DNA of 64,000 nucleotides from Gammaproteobacteria bacterium. Lineage in GTDB: Bacteria > Pseudomonadota > Gammaproteobacteria > Thiohalomonadales > Thiohalomonadaceae. Both the position numbers and the translations under genes were made by a program. Under the pieces are notes generated by a model. The model was not told where the DNA came from. It saw nothing but the letters and a program-made list of their open reading frames with translations, and searched no databases. Positions within the stretch are counted from its first letter, which is position 1. The number at the start of each line of letters is the position of its first letter. The stretch covers positions 41,097 to 105,096 of the forward strand of contig JAPHTQ010000034.1 of the NCBI GenBank assembly GCA_026196275.1. The letters run 5' to 3'. Below are positions 46,063-55,479 of this stretch, one piece after another.

Positions 46063-46440
46063 CTACATCCCCCAGCCCATGTGGCCGCCGCCGCCAATAA
46101 ACATGCCGCCCATGCCGGCAAATAGGCCCAGCAGTGCAAAGATGAGGCCGATCAGTGTTAACACGCCCATAATGGTAAAGTAGGTTTTCAGCCTTTTCAG
46201 GGCCATCAGCAGTTCGTCGGCACTATCATTGATCTGTGCCGTTTCGGCGGCAGAGGCGGTCTGGAACAGCAGGATACCCATCCAGATGGGTAGCCAGGCG
46301 ACAATGATGCCGATAATAGAGAGTGCCACCATCGCACCGTAGAGAATCATCAATACGCCGATGAGTTTCATCCAGCCGCGGCTCTGGTAGAGGGGCAGAC
46401 TCAGGGTTTTTATCAGGCTGTTTTCATTGGTGGGAACCAT
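46063..46440 (-). CDS. Small membrane protein, DUF5362-like
   Basis: 125 residues with two strong transmembrane regions (WMKLIGVLMILYGAMVALSIIGIIVAWLPIWMGILLF and YFTIMGVLTLIGLIFALLGLFAG) joined by a loop containing SADELLMALKRLKTYF. The layout and GWMKLIG..IIVAWLPIW sequence resemble the DUF5362 family, function unknown. The C-terminus is Gly/Met-rich (GGMFIGGGGHMGWGM). AGGGAGA about nine bases upstream supports the ATG at 46440. Confidence 0.78.
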   Translation of the reverse strand: MVPTNENSLIKTLSLPLYQSRGWMKLIGVLMILYGAMVALSIIGIIVAWLPIWMGILLFQTASAAETAQINDSADELLMALKRLKTYFTIMGVLTLIGLIFALLGLFAGMGGMFIGGGGHMGWGM

Positions 46441-46558
46441 TGGCGTATTCTCCCTTGTTGTTTTGATTTCTACTCCAAGGAAAACAATAGCACCGATACA
46501 CAATCAGTCCACCGGGACTGCCTGTTTCTCTGCACCATAATGTTCGGGTTGATTGCCC

Positions 46559-47728
46559 ATGCCACGTCAGATCATTCATGTCGATATGGACGCCTTCTAC
46601 GCCTCGGTGGAGATCCGGGAGCGCCCGGAACTGGCCGACAGACCGGTGATCGTCGGCGGGCGCCCGCAGGGGCGCGGTGTGGTGGCGGCGGCCAACTACA
46701 TCGCCCGCCGCTTTGGTGTGCACAGCGCGATGCCGACATCAACGGCACTGCGTCTGTGCCCGGAGGCGATCGTCCTGCCGCCGAGACATGAGTTGTACGC
46801 GGGTGTTTCATTGCAACTTCACGCTATTTTCCAGCGCTATACACCGCAAATCGAGCCGTTGGCACTGGATGAGGCCTTTCTTGATGTGACGGGCAGTATC
46901 GGCTTGTTTGGCCCCGCAGAAAAAATGGCCCGCGAGATCAAGCAGGCGGTGTGGGAGGAGTTGCAACTGGTGGCCTCGGTGGGGGTGGGACCGAACAAGT
47001 ATATTGCCAAGCTGGCCAGTGACATCGACAAACCCGATGGCTTCGTCGTTGTGGTAGAGGGGGATGTGGCAGCTTTTCTTGCACCATTACCGGTTAGCCG
47101 CCTCTGGGGGGTGGGCAAGGTGGCGGTGAAGACCTTCGACAAACTCGGTATCCGTACTATCGCCCAGCTGCGCGGCTATTCACCACAACTGCTGCGCCAG
47201 CACCTCGGTAGCAGCGGTGAGCAGTTCCTGCGTCTGGCCAGCGGCATCGACGAGCGGCCGGTGATCTCCGAGCATGAGGCAAAGTCGATTTCCAATGAAA
47301 CCACCTTTGCCGTGGATATCAGCGATGCACGGATACTTCACCAGTGGCTGCAGGCCCTGACCGGGCAGGTGGCGTACCGCCTACGCGCACAAGGGCTGAA
47401 AGGGCGTACCGTGCAGTTGAAGGTGCGACTGGCCGACTTCACCACGCTTACCCGCTCGCATACACTGCCGGAGCCGACCGACATTACCGCCGAAATAGGG
47501 CAGGCGGTGCAGTTCCTGTTCAATGAGCGTCTGCCCCGTCCTCTACCCCCGGTGCGGCTGCTCGGCGTGGGGGTGAGCAAGTTTGCGGCTGAGGAGCAGC
47601 ATCAGGCCGATCTCTTCGTTTCCGCGGAGCGGGAACGACAACAGCGGCTGGATGCCCTGATGGACCGAATGCAGTCACGTTTCGGCAAACGGGCCATACG
47701 TCGTGGCAAGGATCCTGCATCGGGTTGA
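46559..47728 (+). CDS. dinB: DNA polymerase IV DinB
   Basis: Y-family translesion polymerase, 389 residues. It has IIHVDMDAFYASVEIRERPEL with the first catalytic Asp, GVVAAANYIARRFGVHSAMP, EPLALDEAFLDVTGS with the catalytic Asp-Glu, SVGVGPNKYIAKLASD, the helix-hairpin-helix part LWGVGKVAVKTFDKLGI, and a little-finger domain. The C-terminus ADLFVS is near the region expected to contact the sliding clamp. No LexA box is evident in the short upstream gap. Confidence 0.95.
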   Translation: MPRQIIHVDMDAFYASVEIRERPELADRPVIVGGRPQGRGVVAAANYIARRFGVHSAMPTSTALRLCPEAIVLPPRHELYAGVSLQLHAIFQRYTPQIEPLALDEAFLDVTGSIGLFGPAEKMAREIKQAVWEELQLVASVGVGPNKYIAKLASDIDKPDGFVVVVEGDVAAFLAPLPVSRLWGVGKVAVKTFDKLGIRTIAQLRGYSPQLLRQHLGSSGEQFLRLASGIDERPVISEHEAKSISNETTFAVDISDARILHQWLQALTGQVAYRLRAQGLKGRTVQLKVRLADFTTLTRSHTLPEPTDITAEIGQAVQFLFNERLPRPLPPVRLLGVGVSKFAAEEQHQADLFVSAERERQQRLDALMDRMQSRFGKRAIRRGKDPASG

Positions 47729-47881
47729 GATGTTGGTCACAAAGTGCCTAATCATGCGCCTTTCTGTGACGATATTCCCTCAGTGTTGCGATTGTTATCA
47801 CGCCATTTCTCCCTTTCTGCCGCTACGCTTCTCCTCAACAACGGACACTTGGTCCGGATACTGTTCATGAGGAGGTATACC

Positions 47882-49231
47882 ATGAATATTCCAGCAAGAC
47901 TGAAAACCTATCTCGCCAACAGTCATGGTCATTTCAAGGGGCGCCTGAGCATCGCCGGTGACAGCTTCGAAAAAAGTGTCACTCTGGCAGGTATTCCGCT
48001 GCACAAGACAGTGAAGGCGGTAATGCTGAAAAGCGGCAAGGCGTCCCTGATGGCTCTCGTGCGCGGTGATCAGCAGGTCGACATCTCTGTGATTAACCGC
48101 TTGTTCAAACGTGAGTTTACTCTTTGTGATGAGGGCGAGATTCATCGCCTTATGCCCGAGTGCGGCGTGCAGGCCCTGCCGCCACTGGCCGAACCCTACG
48201 GTCTGCGTGCGATCATGGACAGCTCCATTGTGGGCATGGACAAGGTCTACTTCGCCTCCGGGGTAGCCGGTCTGTTTATTCGTGCCAGTGGCGAGGATTT
48301 TATCCGGTTGCAGCAGCAGAGCTGGAAATCCTACTCTATCGCGGTAGAGCAAACCACCGTGATGTCGGCTGAGCCCAGTCGGGAGATCATGCGCAAACAG
48401 GTTCAAACGGTCAATGACTTGCCGGCAATGCCCGGTCTGGCGATCGAACTGATTCGGATCCGCAATAATCCCTTTGCCCACGCCAGTGAGCTTGCAGCGA
48501 TCATCGAACAGGATCCCAGTCTCACGGCCCAGTTGCTGCGCTATGCGAATGCGAGTGCCCCACAAGAGCGAATAGAATCAGTCGAGCAGGCCATCGTTCG
48601 TGGGCTGGGCATGGATTTTGTGTTGGATATCGCCTTTGGTCTTTCGCTGGGCCGGGCATTCAATAATCCGAAGAATGGTCCGTTGGGACTGGATAACTTC
48701 TGGCGCCACTCGCTCTATTGCGCGGCCCTGACCCAGACGTTGTGTAACGCCATCGAGTTTACCCGCCGACCGTCGGTAGGGATGGGCTATCTGGCAGGGC
48801 TGCTGCACAACTTCGGTATTCTGCTGTTGGGCCACCTGTTCCCGGCCCAGTTCGATCGCCTCAACAGCGCGGTGGAAAAGGCGCCCGGGCACAGTATTCT
48901 CGAGCTGGAGCGTGAGTCAATCGGCGTCAGCCATACCGAAATGGGGCTCTGGTTGATGGAGGCCTGGGATATGCCCAAGGCGATCAGTGAAGCGGTTATC
49001 GGCCACCATAATCCTGCCCATTCGGGTGACTTCTCTACCTATGCCAACCTGGTCTATATCGCTAATGCCCTGCTCAAACGGCATGGAATTGGCGAAGGAG
49101 CGGACATGGTGATCCCACCGGAATTGCCGGCACGCTTCGGATTAAGCGAGGCACAGCTTGAGGCGGCACTGGCCAGCGTGTTGCAGGGCCGTGAGGAGCT
49201 GGAGTTTATGGCCGCCAGGATGGCCGCCTGA
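47882..49231 (+). CDS. YbaK-type editing domain fused to an HDOD signalling domain
   Basis: 449 residues with two domains. Residues 1 to about 155 look like YbaK/ProX aminoacyl-tRNA deacylase sequence (KTVKAVMLKSGKASLMALVRGDQQVD, MPECGVQALPPLAEPYGLRAIMDSSI, YFASGVAGLFIRASGEDFIRL). From about 165 on there is an HDOD domain (VNDLPAMPGLAIELIRIRNNPFAHASELAAIIEQDPSLTAQLLRYAN, GLLHNFGILLLGHLFP, VIGHHNPAHSG). HDOD proteins are signalling proteins related to HD phosphohydrolases. AGGAGG six bases upstream fixes the ATG at 47882. The catalytic state of the YbaK half is unknown. Confidence 0.85.
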   Translation: MNIPARLKTYLANSHGHFKGRLSIAGDSFEKSVTLAGIPLHKTVKAVMLKSGKASLMALVRGDQQVDISVINRLFKREFTLCDEGEIHRLMPECGVQALPPLAEPYGLRAIMDSSIVGMDKVYFASGVAGLFIRASGEDFIRLQQQSWKSYSIAVEQTTVMSAEPSREIMRKQVQTVNDLPAMPGLAIELIRIRNNPFAHASELAAIIEQDPSLTAQLLRYANASAPQERIESVEQAIVRGLGMDFVLDIAFGLSLGRAFNNPKNGPLGLDNFWRHSLYCAALTQTLCNAIEFTRRPSVGMGYLAGLLHNFGILLLGHLFPAQFDRLNSAVEKAPGHSILELERESIGVSHTEMGLWLMEAWDMPKAISEAVIGHHNPAHSGDFSTYANLVYIANALLKRHGIGEGADMVIPPELPARFGLSEAQLEAALASVLQGREELEFMAARMAA

Positions 49232-49270
49232 ACCTTTCAGATCCAATCGACAGGGATGTCAATTTTTTGT

Positions 49271-50041
49271 TTAATTGCAGACATCACCGGCATTAAGCCG
49301 GCAACGTTTACGATCCACCCACATCGCCCCGCCCAGGGTGGAGCCCTCAAAGCGCGTTTCAAACAGCTCTGCACCGACCAGTGAAGCACGCTGCAAATTC
49401 GTGCCGCGAAAGTCGGCGTAGTAGAGGTTGGTCTTCTCCAGTGATGCCTTGTACAGCCTGCTATTGGAGAGGTTGCTCCGCTCCAGTGAGGCGCTCAGCA
49501 GATCCACCCCCTCCATATTCGCCCCGCTCAGATCGGCCTCGTCAAGCGTGGCCTGCTTCATCGATGCCTGCTGCAGGTCGGTCCCTTGCATCTGGGCCTG
49601 TTGCAGCCGGCACTGGTAGAAGTCAGTGCTCTGCAGTGATGCCTCACGCAGTTGGGCCTGACGCAGGTCGCAGCGGTCAAGCCGGGCGTGCTCCATCTGC
49701 ACCCGGTTCAAGACAGCACCCTGCAGGTCGGCACTGAGCATGCGCACCTCGTTCATGCGCGCGCCGCTGAAATCGGTTCCCGCCAATTGAGCGAAGGAGA
49801 AGTCCGCGCCCGAGAGGCGTGCGCCGCTGAGATCCGCCCCCTCCATATTGATGCGCTTGAGGATCGCGCCGCGCAGGTCAGTGCCGGAGAGTTGTGCACC
49901 GCGCTTGTCGCAGCCGCTCCAGTTGACTCCCGGTGCCGGCGGATCGTCACACCCCGCAGCTGCAGGCTGTGCCATGGCGACGGCCAACAGCAGGACGCTC
50001 AGGGTAATAGGTAAACGCTGTATGGTTTTAATCCTTCTCAT
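49271..50041 (-). CDS. Exported pentapeptide-repeat protein
   Basis: 256 residues. The signal peptide (LPITLSVLLLAVAMAQPAAAG) is followed by about thirty A(D/N)LXX-type repeats from residue 50 on (for example GTDLRGAILKRINMEGADLSGARLSGADF), which fold into a right-handed quadrilateral helix. Three cysteines in the mature N-terminus and two near the C-terminus could form disulfides, fitting a periplasmic place. Role unknown; cytoplasmic relatives include DNA-gyrase mimics, but export makes that unlikely here. Confidence 0.87.
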   Translation of the reverse strand: MRRIKTIQRLPITLSVLLLAVAMAQPAAAGCDDPPAPGVNWSGCDKRGAQLSGTDLRGAILKRINMEGADLSGARLSGADFSFAQLAGTDFSGARMNEVRMLSADLQGAVLNRVQMEHARLDRCDLRQAQLREASLQSTDFYQCRLQQAQMQGTDLQQASMKQATLDEADLSGANMEGVDLLSASLERSNLSNSRLYKASLEKTNLYYADFRGTNLQRASLVGAELFETRFEGSTLGGAMWVDRKRCRLNAGDVCN

Positions 50042-50132
50042 TGACCCCTAATCTAAGGGATGGACCGTAATAACGCCAGTGTTGCGGCGTTATTCCCTAT
50101 AATGGCGATTTGACGATTCAGGAGGAGTGGTT

Positions 50133-50951
50133 GTGCTGAGCGGTAATCTGGAGAAGATGTGGGCGACATTAGGCGATACGATGGAGTATTCGCTCCCGAT
50201 CGGGGAGGAGCGCTTGGCGCTCAATCCGCTCATCGGCAAGTCGCTGCAAATCACGGCGGAGGGCACGATCAACTGCATTGCCTGCGGTCGCAAGACCAAA
50301 AAGAGCTACAGCCAGGGCCACTGCTACCCCTGCTCGCAGCGGCTCGCCAGCTGCGATCTCTGCATCATGAAGCCCGAGACCTGCCACTACGACAAGGGTA
50401 CCTGCCGCGAACCGCAGTGGGGCGAGGCGCACTGCATGCAGCCCCACTTCGTCTACCTCTCCAATACCTCCGGGGTGAAGGTCGGCATCACCCGCCAGAC
50501 CCAGATCCCCACCCGCTGGATCGACCAGGGCGCCACCCAGGCGCTGCCCATCTTCAAGGTGCAGACCCGCTTTCAGTCCGGCCTGGTGGAGGTGATGTGC
50601 AAATCCCACGTCGCCGACCGCACCGATTGGCGGCGCATGCTCAAGGGCGAGGGCGACCGACTCGATCTGAAGACGATCCGCGATGAACTGCTCGACCTCT
50701 GTGCCGAGGAGCTGGACGGCTTCCGCCGGCGTTTCGGTGAGGAGGCGCTGCAGCCCCTGCCCGATGCCGAGGTGGTAGCGCTGAGCTATCCTGTGGAGGA
50801 GTATCCGCAAAAGGTGAGCGCCCTGAACCTGGACAAGACACCGGACATCGAAGCCACCCTGCAGGGGATCAAGGGGCAGTACCTGATCTTCGACAAGGGC
50901 GTGCTTAACGTCCGCAAATACACCGGTTACCGGGTCTCGGTAGGGGCCTGA
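50133..50951 (+). CDS. DUF2797 family cysteine-rich protein
   Basis: 272 residues of the DUF2797 family, function unknown. The N-terminal half is rich in Cys/His pairs: NCIACGRKT, QGHCYPCSQRLASCDLC, PETCHYDKGTC, EAHCMQPH, which looks like one or two zinc ribbons. VYLSNTSGVKVGITRQTQIPTRWIDQGA recalls a GIY-YIG-like arrangement (a resemblance only). GGAGGA six bases upstream supports the GTG at 50133 over the one at 50127. Confidence 0.8.
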   Translation: MLSGNLEKMWATLGDTMEYSLPIGEERLALNPLIGKSLQITAEGTINCIACGRKTKKSYSQGHCYPCSQRLASCDLCIMKPETCHYDKGTCREPQWGEAHCMQPHFVYLSNTSGVKVGITRQTQIPTRWIDQGATQALPIFKVQTRFQSGLVEVMCKSHVADRTDWRRMLKGEGDRLDLKTIRDELLDLCAEELDGFRRRFGEEALQPLPDAEVVALSYPVEEYPQKVSALNLDKTPDIEATLQGIKGQYLIFDKGVLNVRKYTGYRVSVGA

Positions 50952-50977
50952 TACGTCATTGAGTTACAGGCATAGAT

Positions 50978-50993
50978 CGGGCAGCAATGCCCG
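50978..50993 (+). terminator. CGGGCA/TGCCCG hairpin after the DUF2797 gene
   Basis: CGGGCA and TGCCCG pair around GCAA, 26 bases after the stop, followed by GCCTCTTC. It is related to the hairpins at 43363-43382 and 59577-59596. Confidence 0.45.
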
Positions 50994-51153
50994 GCCTCTT
51001 CGTCATTCCCGCAGGTCTTTGGCTGCAGCCAAGACGGACATTCCTGCCGCATCCCCAGCTTTTTGACCCATGCTTATGAAAGCCATAAGATGAATCCATG
51101 GAGATTCACCCAGACAAAAAGAAAAGGATGTATCCGCAAAAAACGGTGATTCG

Positions 51154-53019
51154 ATGTTAGATCGATCGTTGCCCAACGGGGTTATGTTCAATGCCTACCC
51201 CGACAGCATTGGCACAAATCTCAGTGACACCATCGCACTGTTACAACGCCCCGAGTTCCACAATGTCTTCTCCCTCTTCTATATCCTGCCCACTTTCTTC
51301 CAGAGCGATCTGGATCGCGGCTTCTCCATCAACCGCTACGAACTTAATGAGAAGCTGGTCTCTGAGGCGGACCTTCAGGCCCTGAAGCAATTGAATATCG
51401 TCCTCAAGCTCGATCTGGTGCTGAACCATCTATCGGTACGCTCCCCGCAGTTCCTCGACATGTTGGCAAAGGGGGACCAGTCGCGCTATCGCGACTTTTT
51501 CATCGACTGGAACAAGTTCTGGGAAGGCGAGGGAGAGATGAGCGAGGAGGGCTGCATCATCCCCAAGGAGGAGCATCTAGAGAAACTCTTCTTGCGCAAG
51601 CCGGGACTGCCCATCCTGTTCGTCCGCTTTCCCGACGGCTCGGAACGTCCCTACTGGAATACCTTCTACCAGCAGATTAACTATCGTGAGCTGGAGGCGG
51701 ACGATCTCAAGCACCTGCGTATGCTGACACCCGACGCGGTGCAGACGATCCTCAGGCAGTTCAATGCCAGGATCGCCGCCGGTGAAGGCTTTCACGATAT
51801 CGACCTGGGCCCCTATCAGGACTACCGCAAACTGGTGATCGATATCGTCGAGTCCAAGCGTCGCTACCTGGGGCAGATGGACCTCAACGCCGAATCGGAA
51901 GAGGTGTGGGAGTTCTATGCAAAGACCCTCAGGCAGCTCGCCGATTTCGGTGCCAAACTGATCCGCCTGGACGCCTTCGCCTATCTGCACAAAAAACCGG
52001 GGCTGAGTAACTTCTTCAACACCCCCGGTACCTGGGAATATCTCGATCGCCTCAAGAGGATTGCCGATGAGCTTGACCTGACCTTGCTGCCCGAGATCCA
52101 CGCCCAGTACGGCAAGCACCTGCACAGCGCCGTGGCGGAGGCCGGTTATACCATTTACGACTTTTTCCTCCCCGGCCTGCTGCTGGATGCACTGGACCGG
52201 GGGCGCAATACCTACCTGTTGCGCTGGCTCGACGAGATCCAGGCGCAGGGCATCCACACGATAAACATGCTCGGCTGCCACGACGGTATTCCCGTGCTCG
52301 ATCTGGACGGCTTTACCGACGAAGAGGGGTATCAACCGGGTCTGCTCGATCCGGACGAGATCGACGCCACCATCGGTCACATCCTCGAGCGTGGCGGCCG
52401 GGTAAAGAACCTCTACGGCAAGGACGGCAAAAAGATCGCCTACTATCAGGTCAACGCCAGCTACTTCAGTGCCCTGGGCGAAGACGAACAGAAGCTGCGC
52501 CTGGCGCGCGCCATTCAGCTCTTCATGCCCGGCATTCCCCAGGTCTGGTACCTGGACCTCTTCGCCGGTAAGAACGACTACGCCGCGGTTGATAACGGCG
52601 GCGTCGCCGGTCACAAGGAGATCAACCGCACCACACTGACTAACGAAATGGTGGAAGATGGCCTGCAACGCCCCGTGGTACTCGACCAGCTGGAGATGAT
52701 GCGCCTGCGAAACACCGCAGCCGCCTTCAACGGCAGCCTGAGCATTGCCGATACCCCGTCGAACGAGCTGGAGATGACCTGGACGAACGGCGACGACAGC
52801 ATCACCCTCATGGCCGATCTGGAGAGCCACGAATTCACCATCGGCCACAGCCCGGCGGGTAAGCAGGAACAAGTTTATTCCTACCCCGGTCAGGTCCCCT
52901 CTCCTGCACGGGAGACGACTACAGGGATGTGGTCGGTTGGCCGCGTCGGGAACATGCGGACCAGGGTCAGGGATAGGGGATCAGAAAACATTAAGTACAA
53001 ACGCATAAAGCTAATATGA
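51154..53019 (+). CDS. GH13 sucrose-phosphorylase-like glycoside phosphorylase
   Basis: 621 residues of the GH13 subfamily-18 type, which holds sucrose, sucrose-6-phosphate, glucosylglycerol and glucosylglycerate phosphorylases. The start NGVMFNAYPDSIGTNLSDTI and FSLFYILPTFFQSDLDRGFS, KLDLVLNHLS, RLDAFAYLHKK (nucleophile D273), LLPEIHAQYG (acid/base E314) and LGCHDGIP (D377) are all in place. Substrate cannot be told from sequence alone. The last 40 or so residues are Arg/Gly-rich and unlike the family, encoded by DNA with a weak hairpin. The ATG overlap with the HAD gene (ATGA) links the two. Confidence 0.86.
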   Translation: MLDRSLPNGVMFNAYPDSIGTNLSDTIALLQRPEFHNVFSLFYILPTFFQSDLDRGFSINRYELNEKLVSEADLQALKQLNIVLKLDLVLNHLSVRSPQFLDMLAKGDQSRYRDFFIDWNKFWEGEGEMSEEGCIIPKEEHLEKLFLRKPGLPILFVRFPDGSERPYWNTFYQQINYRELEADDLKHLRMLTPDAVQTILRQFNARIAAGEGFHDIDLGPYQDYRKLVIDIVESKRRYLGQMDLNAESEEVWEFYAKTLRQLADFGAKLIRLDAFAYLHKKPGLSNFFNTPGTWEYLDRLKRIADELDLTLLPEIHAQYGKHLHSAVAEAGYTIYDFFLPGLLLDALDRGRNTYLLRWLDEIQAQGIHTINMLGCHDGIPVLDLDGFTDEEGYQPGLLDPDEIDATIGHILERGGRVKNLYGKDGKKIAYYQVNASYFSALGEDEQKLRLARAIQLFMPGIPQVWYLDLFAGKNDYAAVDNGGVAGHKEINRTTLTNEMVEDGLQRPVVLDQLEMMRLRNTAAAFNGSLSIADTPSNELEMTWTNGDDSITLMADLESHEFTIGHSPAGKQEQVYSYPGQVPSPARETTTGMWSVGRVGNMRTRVRDRGSENIKYKRIKLI

Positions 53020-53870
53020 AAATCCTCGCCACCGATCTCGACCGCACCCTGCTCCCCAACGGCTCCTGGCCCGTGGATGAAAACGCCATCCCGCTGTTTA
53101 ACGAATGGACCGCCAAACAGGGCCTGCTGGTGGTCTACGTCACCGGGCGAAATCTGCACCTGACCGAAAAGGCGATCTGCGAATACGGCGTGCGCTTTCC
53201 CGACATCCTTTGCGGCGATGTGGGCACCACCATCCGCCACTACGAGAACGGTGCATGGTCGATGGACCAGGGCTGGATCGACCACGTCCATGTCATGAGT
53301 CCGCGCTGGGACAACCCGGCCATTCGCGCCGCGCTGGCGCAGGTGAGTGGAATGCGCGAACAGGAGGCGGAACACCAGAACGAATTCAAACAGAGCTACT
53401 ACGTCGACCACCAACACCGCGAAACCATCCTGGCCGAGGTGGAGGGCTTAATCGGCGGCAGATTCGACGAGGTCCTGATCTACAGCTTCGACTCCAACAA
53501 CGGCAACGGCTTGCTCGATGTCCTCCCCGCCAGTGCCACCAAGCAGACCGCACTGGAGTATGTCGCAAAGATCTACGATGCGGGCAAAGATGTCGTCTTC
53601 TGCGGCGACAGCGGCAACGATGTCTTTCCCCTGACGGCGGGCTTTCTCGGAGTGATGGTACGTAATGCGGATGAGCAGCTGGTGCAGCAGGTTACCGAGG
53701 CGAAAGAGAAAAACGATGCCATCCAGATTTACCATGCCAAGGGTGGCTTTAAAGGGCTTAATGGCTACTATGTGAGTGGGGTGCTTGAGGGGGCCTACCA
53801 TTACGGACTGCTGGATGATACGGTTGAGCTGGCCACCGCTAAGTCATCGAAAAGTGAGGATATGGTATAA
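53016..53870 (+). CDS. HAD-IIB sugar phosphatase (sucrose-phosphatase-like)
   Basis: 284 residues with HAD motif I ILATDLDRTLLPNG (D7 nucleophile, D9), motif II VYVTGRN, a cap domain with QSYYVDHQ and a Lys before LEYV (SATKQTALEYV), and motif IV VVFCGDSGNDVFPLT. This is the sucrose-phosphate/glucosyl-phosphate phosphatase branch. Its overlap with the GH13 gene suggests both act on one glucosylated solute: the phosphatase releases the free disaccharide-like compound, and the phosphorylase splits it. No synthase is in the window, so the direction is open. Confidence 0.88.
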   Translation: MKILATDLDRTLLPNGSWPVDENAIPLFNEWTAKQGLLVVYVTGRNLHLTEKAICEYGVRFPDILCGDVGTTIRHYENGAWSMDQGWIDHVHVMSPRWDNPAIRAALAQVSGMREQEAEHQNEFKQSYYVDHQHRETILAEVEGLIGGRFDEVLIYSFDSNNGNGLLDVLPASATKQTALEYVAKIYDAGKDVVFCGDSGNDVFPLTAGFLGVMVRNADEQLVQQVTEAKEKNDAIQIYHAKGGFKGLNGYYVSGVLEGAYHYGLLDDTVELATAKSSKSEDMV

Positions 53871-54042
53871 GGTGAAATGTGCATTTCGCGATAGGTCGGG
53901 TGTGACCATAACGCCAGATGAGATTCGATATTGCGGTTGTGTCGAGTAAATAGATTAAGAAAAGGGCTTTGACCCCTTTAATTGCTTTAATTGCGGCAAA
54001 AGAAGTCATTAACCATTTCGTTTGCTGATTTCAGGAAGACTT

Positions 54043-55479
54043 CTAATCAGAAAACCTATTGGCGATTTCAATAAACTGTTCCTCGATTGCGTCTAAAGCG
54101 TCAATAATATCTGGATCGAAATGGCTACCCCGGCCTTCACGGATGATTTCCATCGCCTTCTTGTGAGAAAAAGCTGGCTTGTAAATACGTTTTGATATCA
54201 GTGCATCATAGACGTCTGCCACGGCCATGAGACGCCCCGAGACAGGTATTTCATTACCTTTCAAACAAGCAGGATAGCCAGTGCCATCCCATTTCTCATG
54301 GTGGCTGAGAGATATCTCCCGTGCCAGTCGCAGAAAGGAATTACTACCAAGCTGTTTCTCAGCCACCTGCAAGGCCTCGGCACCAAGGGTAGCGTGAGTC
54401 TTCATGATCTCAAACTCTTCGTCAGTCAGTTTGCCTGGCTTCAAAAGGATAGCGTCAGGTATACCTACTTTGCCTATGTCATGTAGTGGTGCTGATTTAT
54501 AGAGTAGGTCAATAGTAGGCTCATCAAGTTCGGCAACAAAGCGAGGGTGATCCATTAGTTGTTTCGCCAATGCCTTTACGTAACGCTGGGTGCGTAGGAT
54601 ATGAGCTCCCGTCTCATTATCACGGGTCTCTGCCAGAGAGGCTAGAGTGAGAATAGTAACATCGCGGGTGAGACTTAGCTCCTGGGTACGATCACGGATG
54701 CACTTGATCATTTCATTGGTGTGCTGTGCCATGACGCCAAACTCATCATTACTACTGATAGGAACATGCGCGTCATAATGACCTGAGCTAACCTTCTCCA
54801 ATATGCCGTTCTCACGACCTATGAACAAATTCAGGTTACGTGTGAAAGATAATATGATGTTAATGGACTCCGCCAGTGTTATCACCAGAACGAAACCGAA
54901 TTCCTTTAGGATGGCGATTCGCGCATCATGCAATGACACATTGCCGGCCTCTGTTACCAGCCAGTCCAGATCTTTGATGATGAGTAGCGAAAAAACCCCG
55001 ACTGAGAGTAATACGTATGCACCAGCATACAGGGCTAACTTAGAGGCCAAGGGGAAGTATTTTCCGGATATTTCTAGTAGCACCCCCTCTTTTTCAACCT
55101 GATGCGCAACCTCCCGTTCACGTTCCAGTGCCAGGTCAGTAGCCGTGAACATGCCCATCGCAGCGATGCCTATCATGACTTTGAGACCGCTTTCCAGGGG
55201 AAAGTTATTTACGACTATATTGTATAAGCTCAGTATCAGGCTAATAACCACCAGAATAGAAAGCTCGAGAGTAAAAAAGCGCCAAACCTGACCGGATAAA
55301 GGCAGTGTATCCACAAGCTTACTTTGCAGTAACCTTCGGCCTGACAAAGCCGCCAATAACAGGCTGTCAATAGTAATGAAAACCTCTATGGGATTAAGGT
55401 CTTCCAGAAAGGGGCAGACCTGAATACCGTAGATCGGTATTATTACCATCATCGCCAGATAGTGAAGGATTGCGCGCAT
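54043..55479 (-). CDS. Membrane-bound HD-GYP cyclic-di-GMP phosphodiesterase
   Basis: About 478 residues. The N-terminal half has six hydrophobic segments; ILEKVSSGHYDAHVPISSNDEFGVMAQHTNEMI is HAMP-like (about 235-265). The C-terminal HD-GYP domain has LAETRDNETGAHILRTQRYVKALA, APLHDIGKVGIPDAILLKPGKL and SHHEKWDGTGYPACLKGNEIPVSGRLMAVADVYDAL, with HD and GYP residues present, so it should cleave cyclic di-GMP. The DNA is clearly richer in A+T than the neighbours. I took the ATG at 55479; a TTG at 55500 would add seven residues. Neither has a good binding site. Confidence 0.85.
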   Translation of the reverse strand: MRAILHYLAMMVIIPIYGIQVCPFLEDLNPIEVFITIDSLLLAALSGRRLLQSKLVDTLPLSGQVWRFFTLELSILVVISLILSLYNIVVNNFPLESGLKVMIGIAAMGMFTATDLALEREREVAHQVEKEGVLLEISGKYFPLASKLALYAGAYVLLSVGVFSLLIIKDLDWLVTEAGNVSLHDARIAILKEFGFVLVITLAESINIILSFTRNLNLFIGRENGILEKVSSGHYDAHVPISSNDEFGVMAQHTNEMIKCIRDRTQELSLTRDVTILTLASLAETRDNETGAHILRTQRYVKALAKQLMDHPRFVAELDEPTIDLLYKSAPLHDIGKVGIPDAILLKPGKLTDEEFEIMKTHATLGAEALQVAEKQLGSNSFLRLAREISLSHHEKWDGTGYPACLKGNEIPVSGRLMAVADVYDALISKRIYKPAFSHKKAMEIIREGRGSHFDPDIIDALDAIEEQFIEIANRFSD

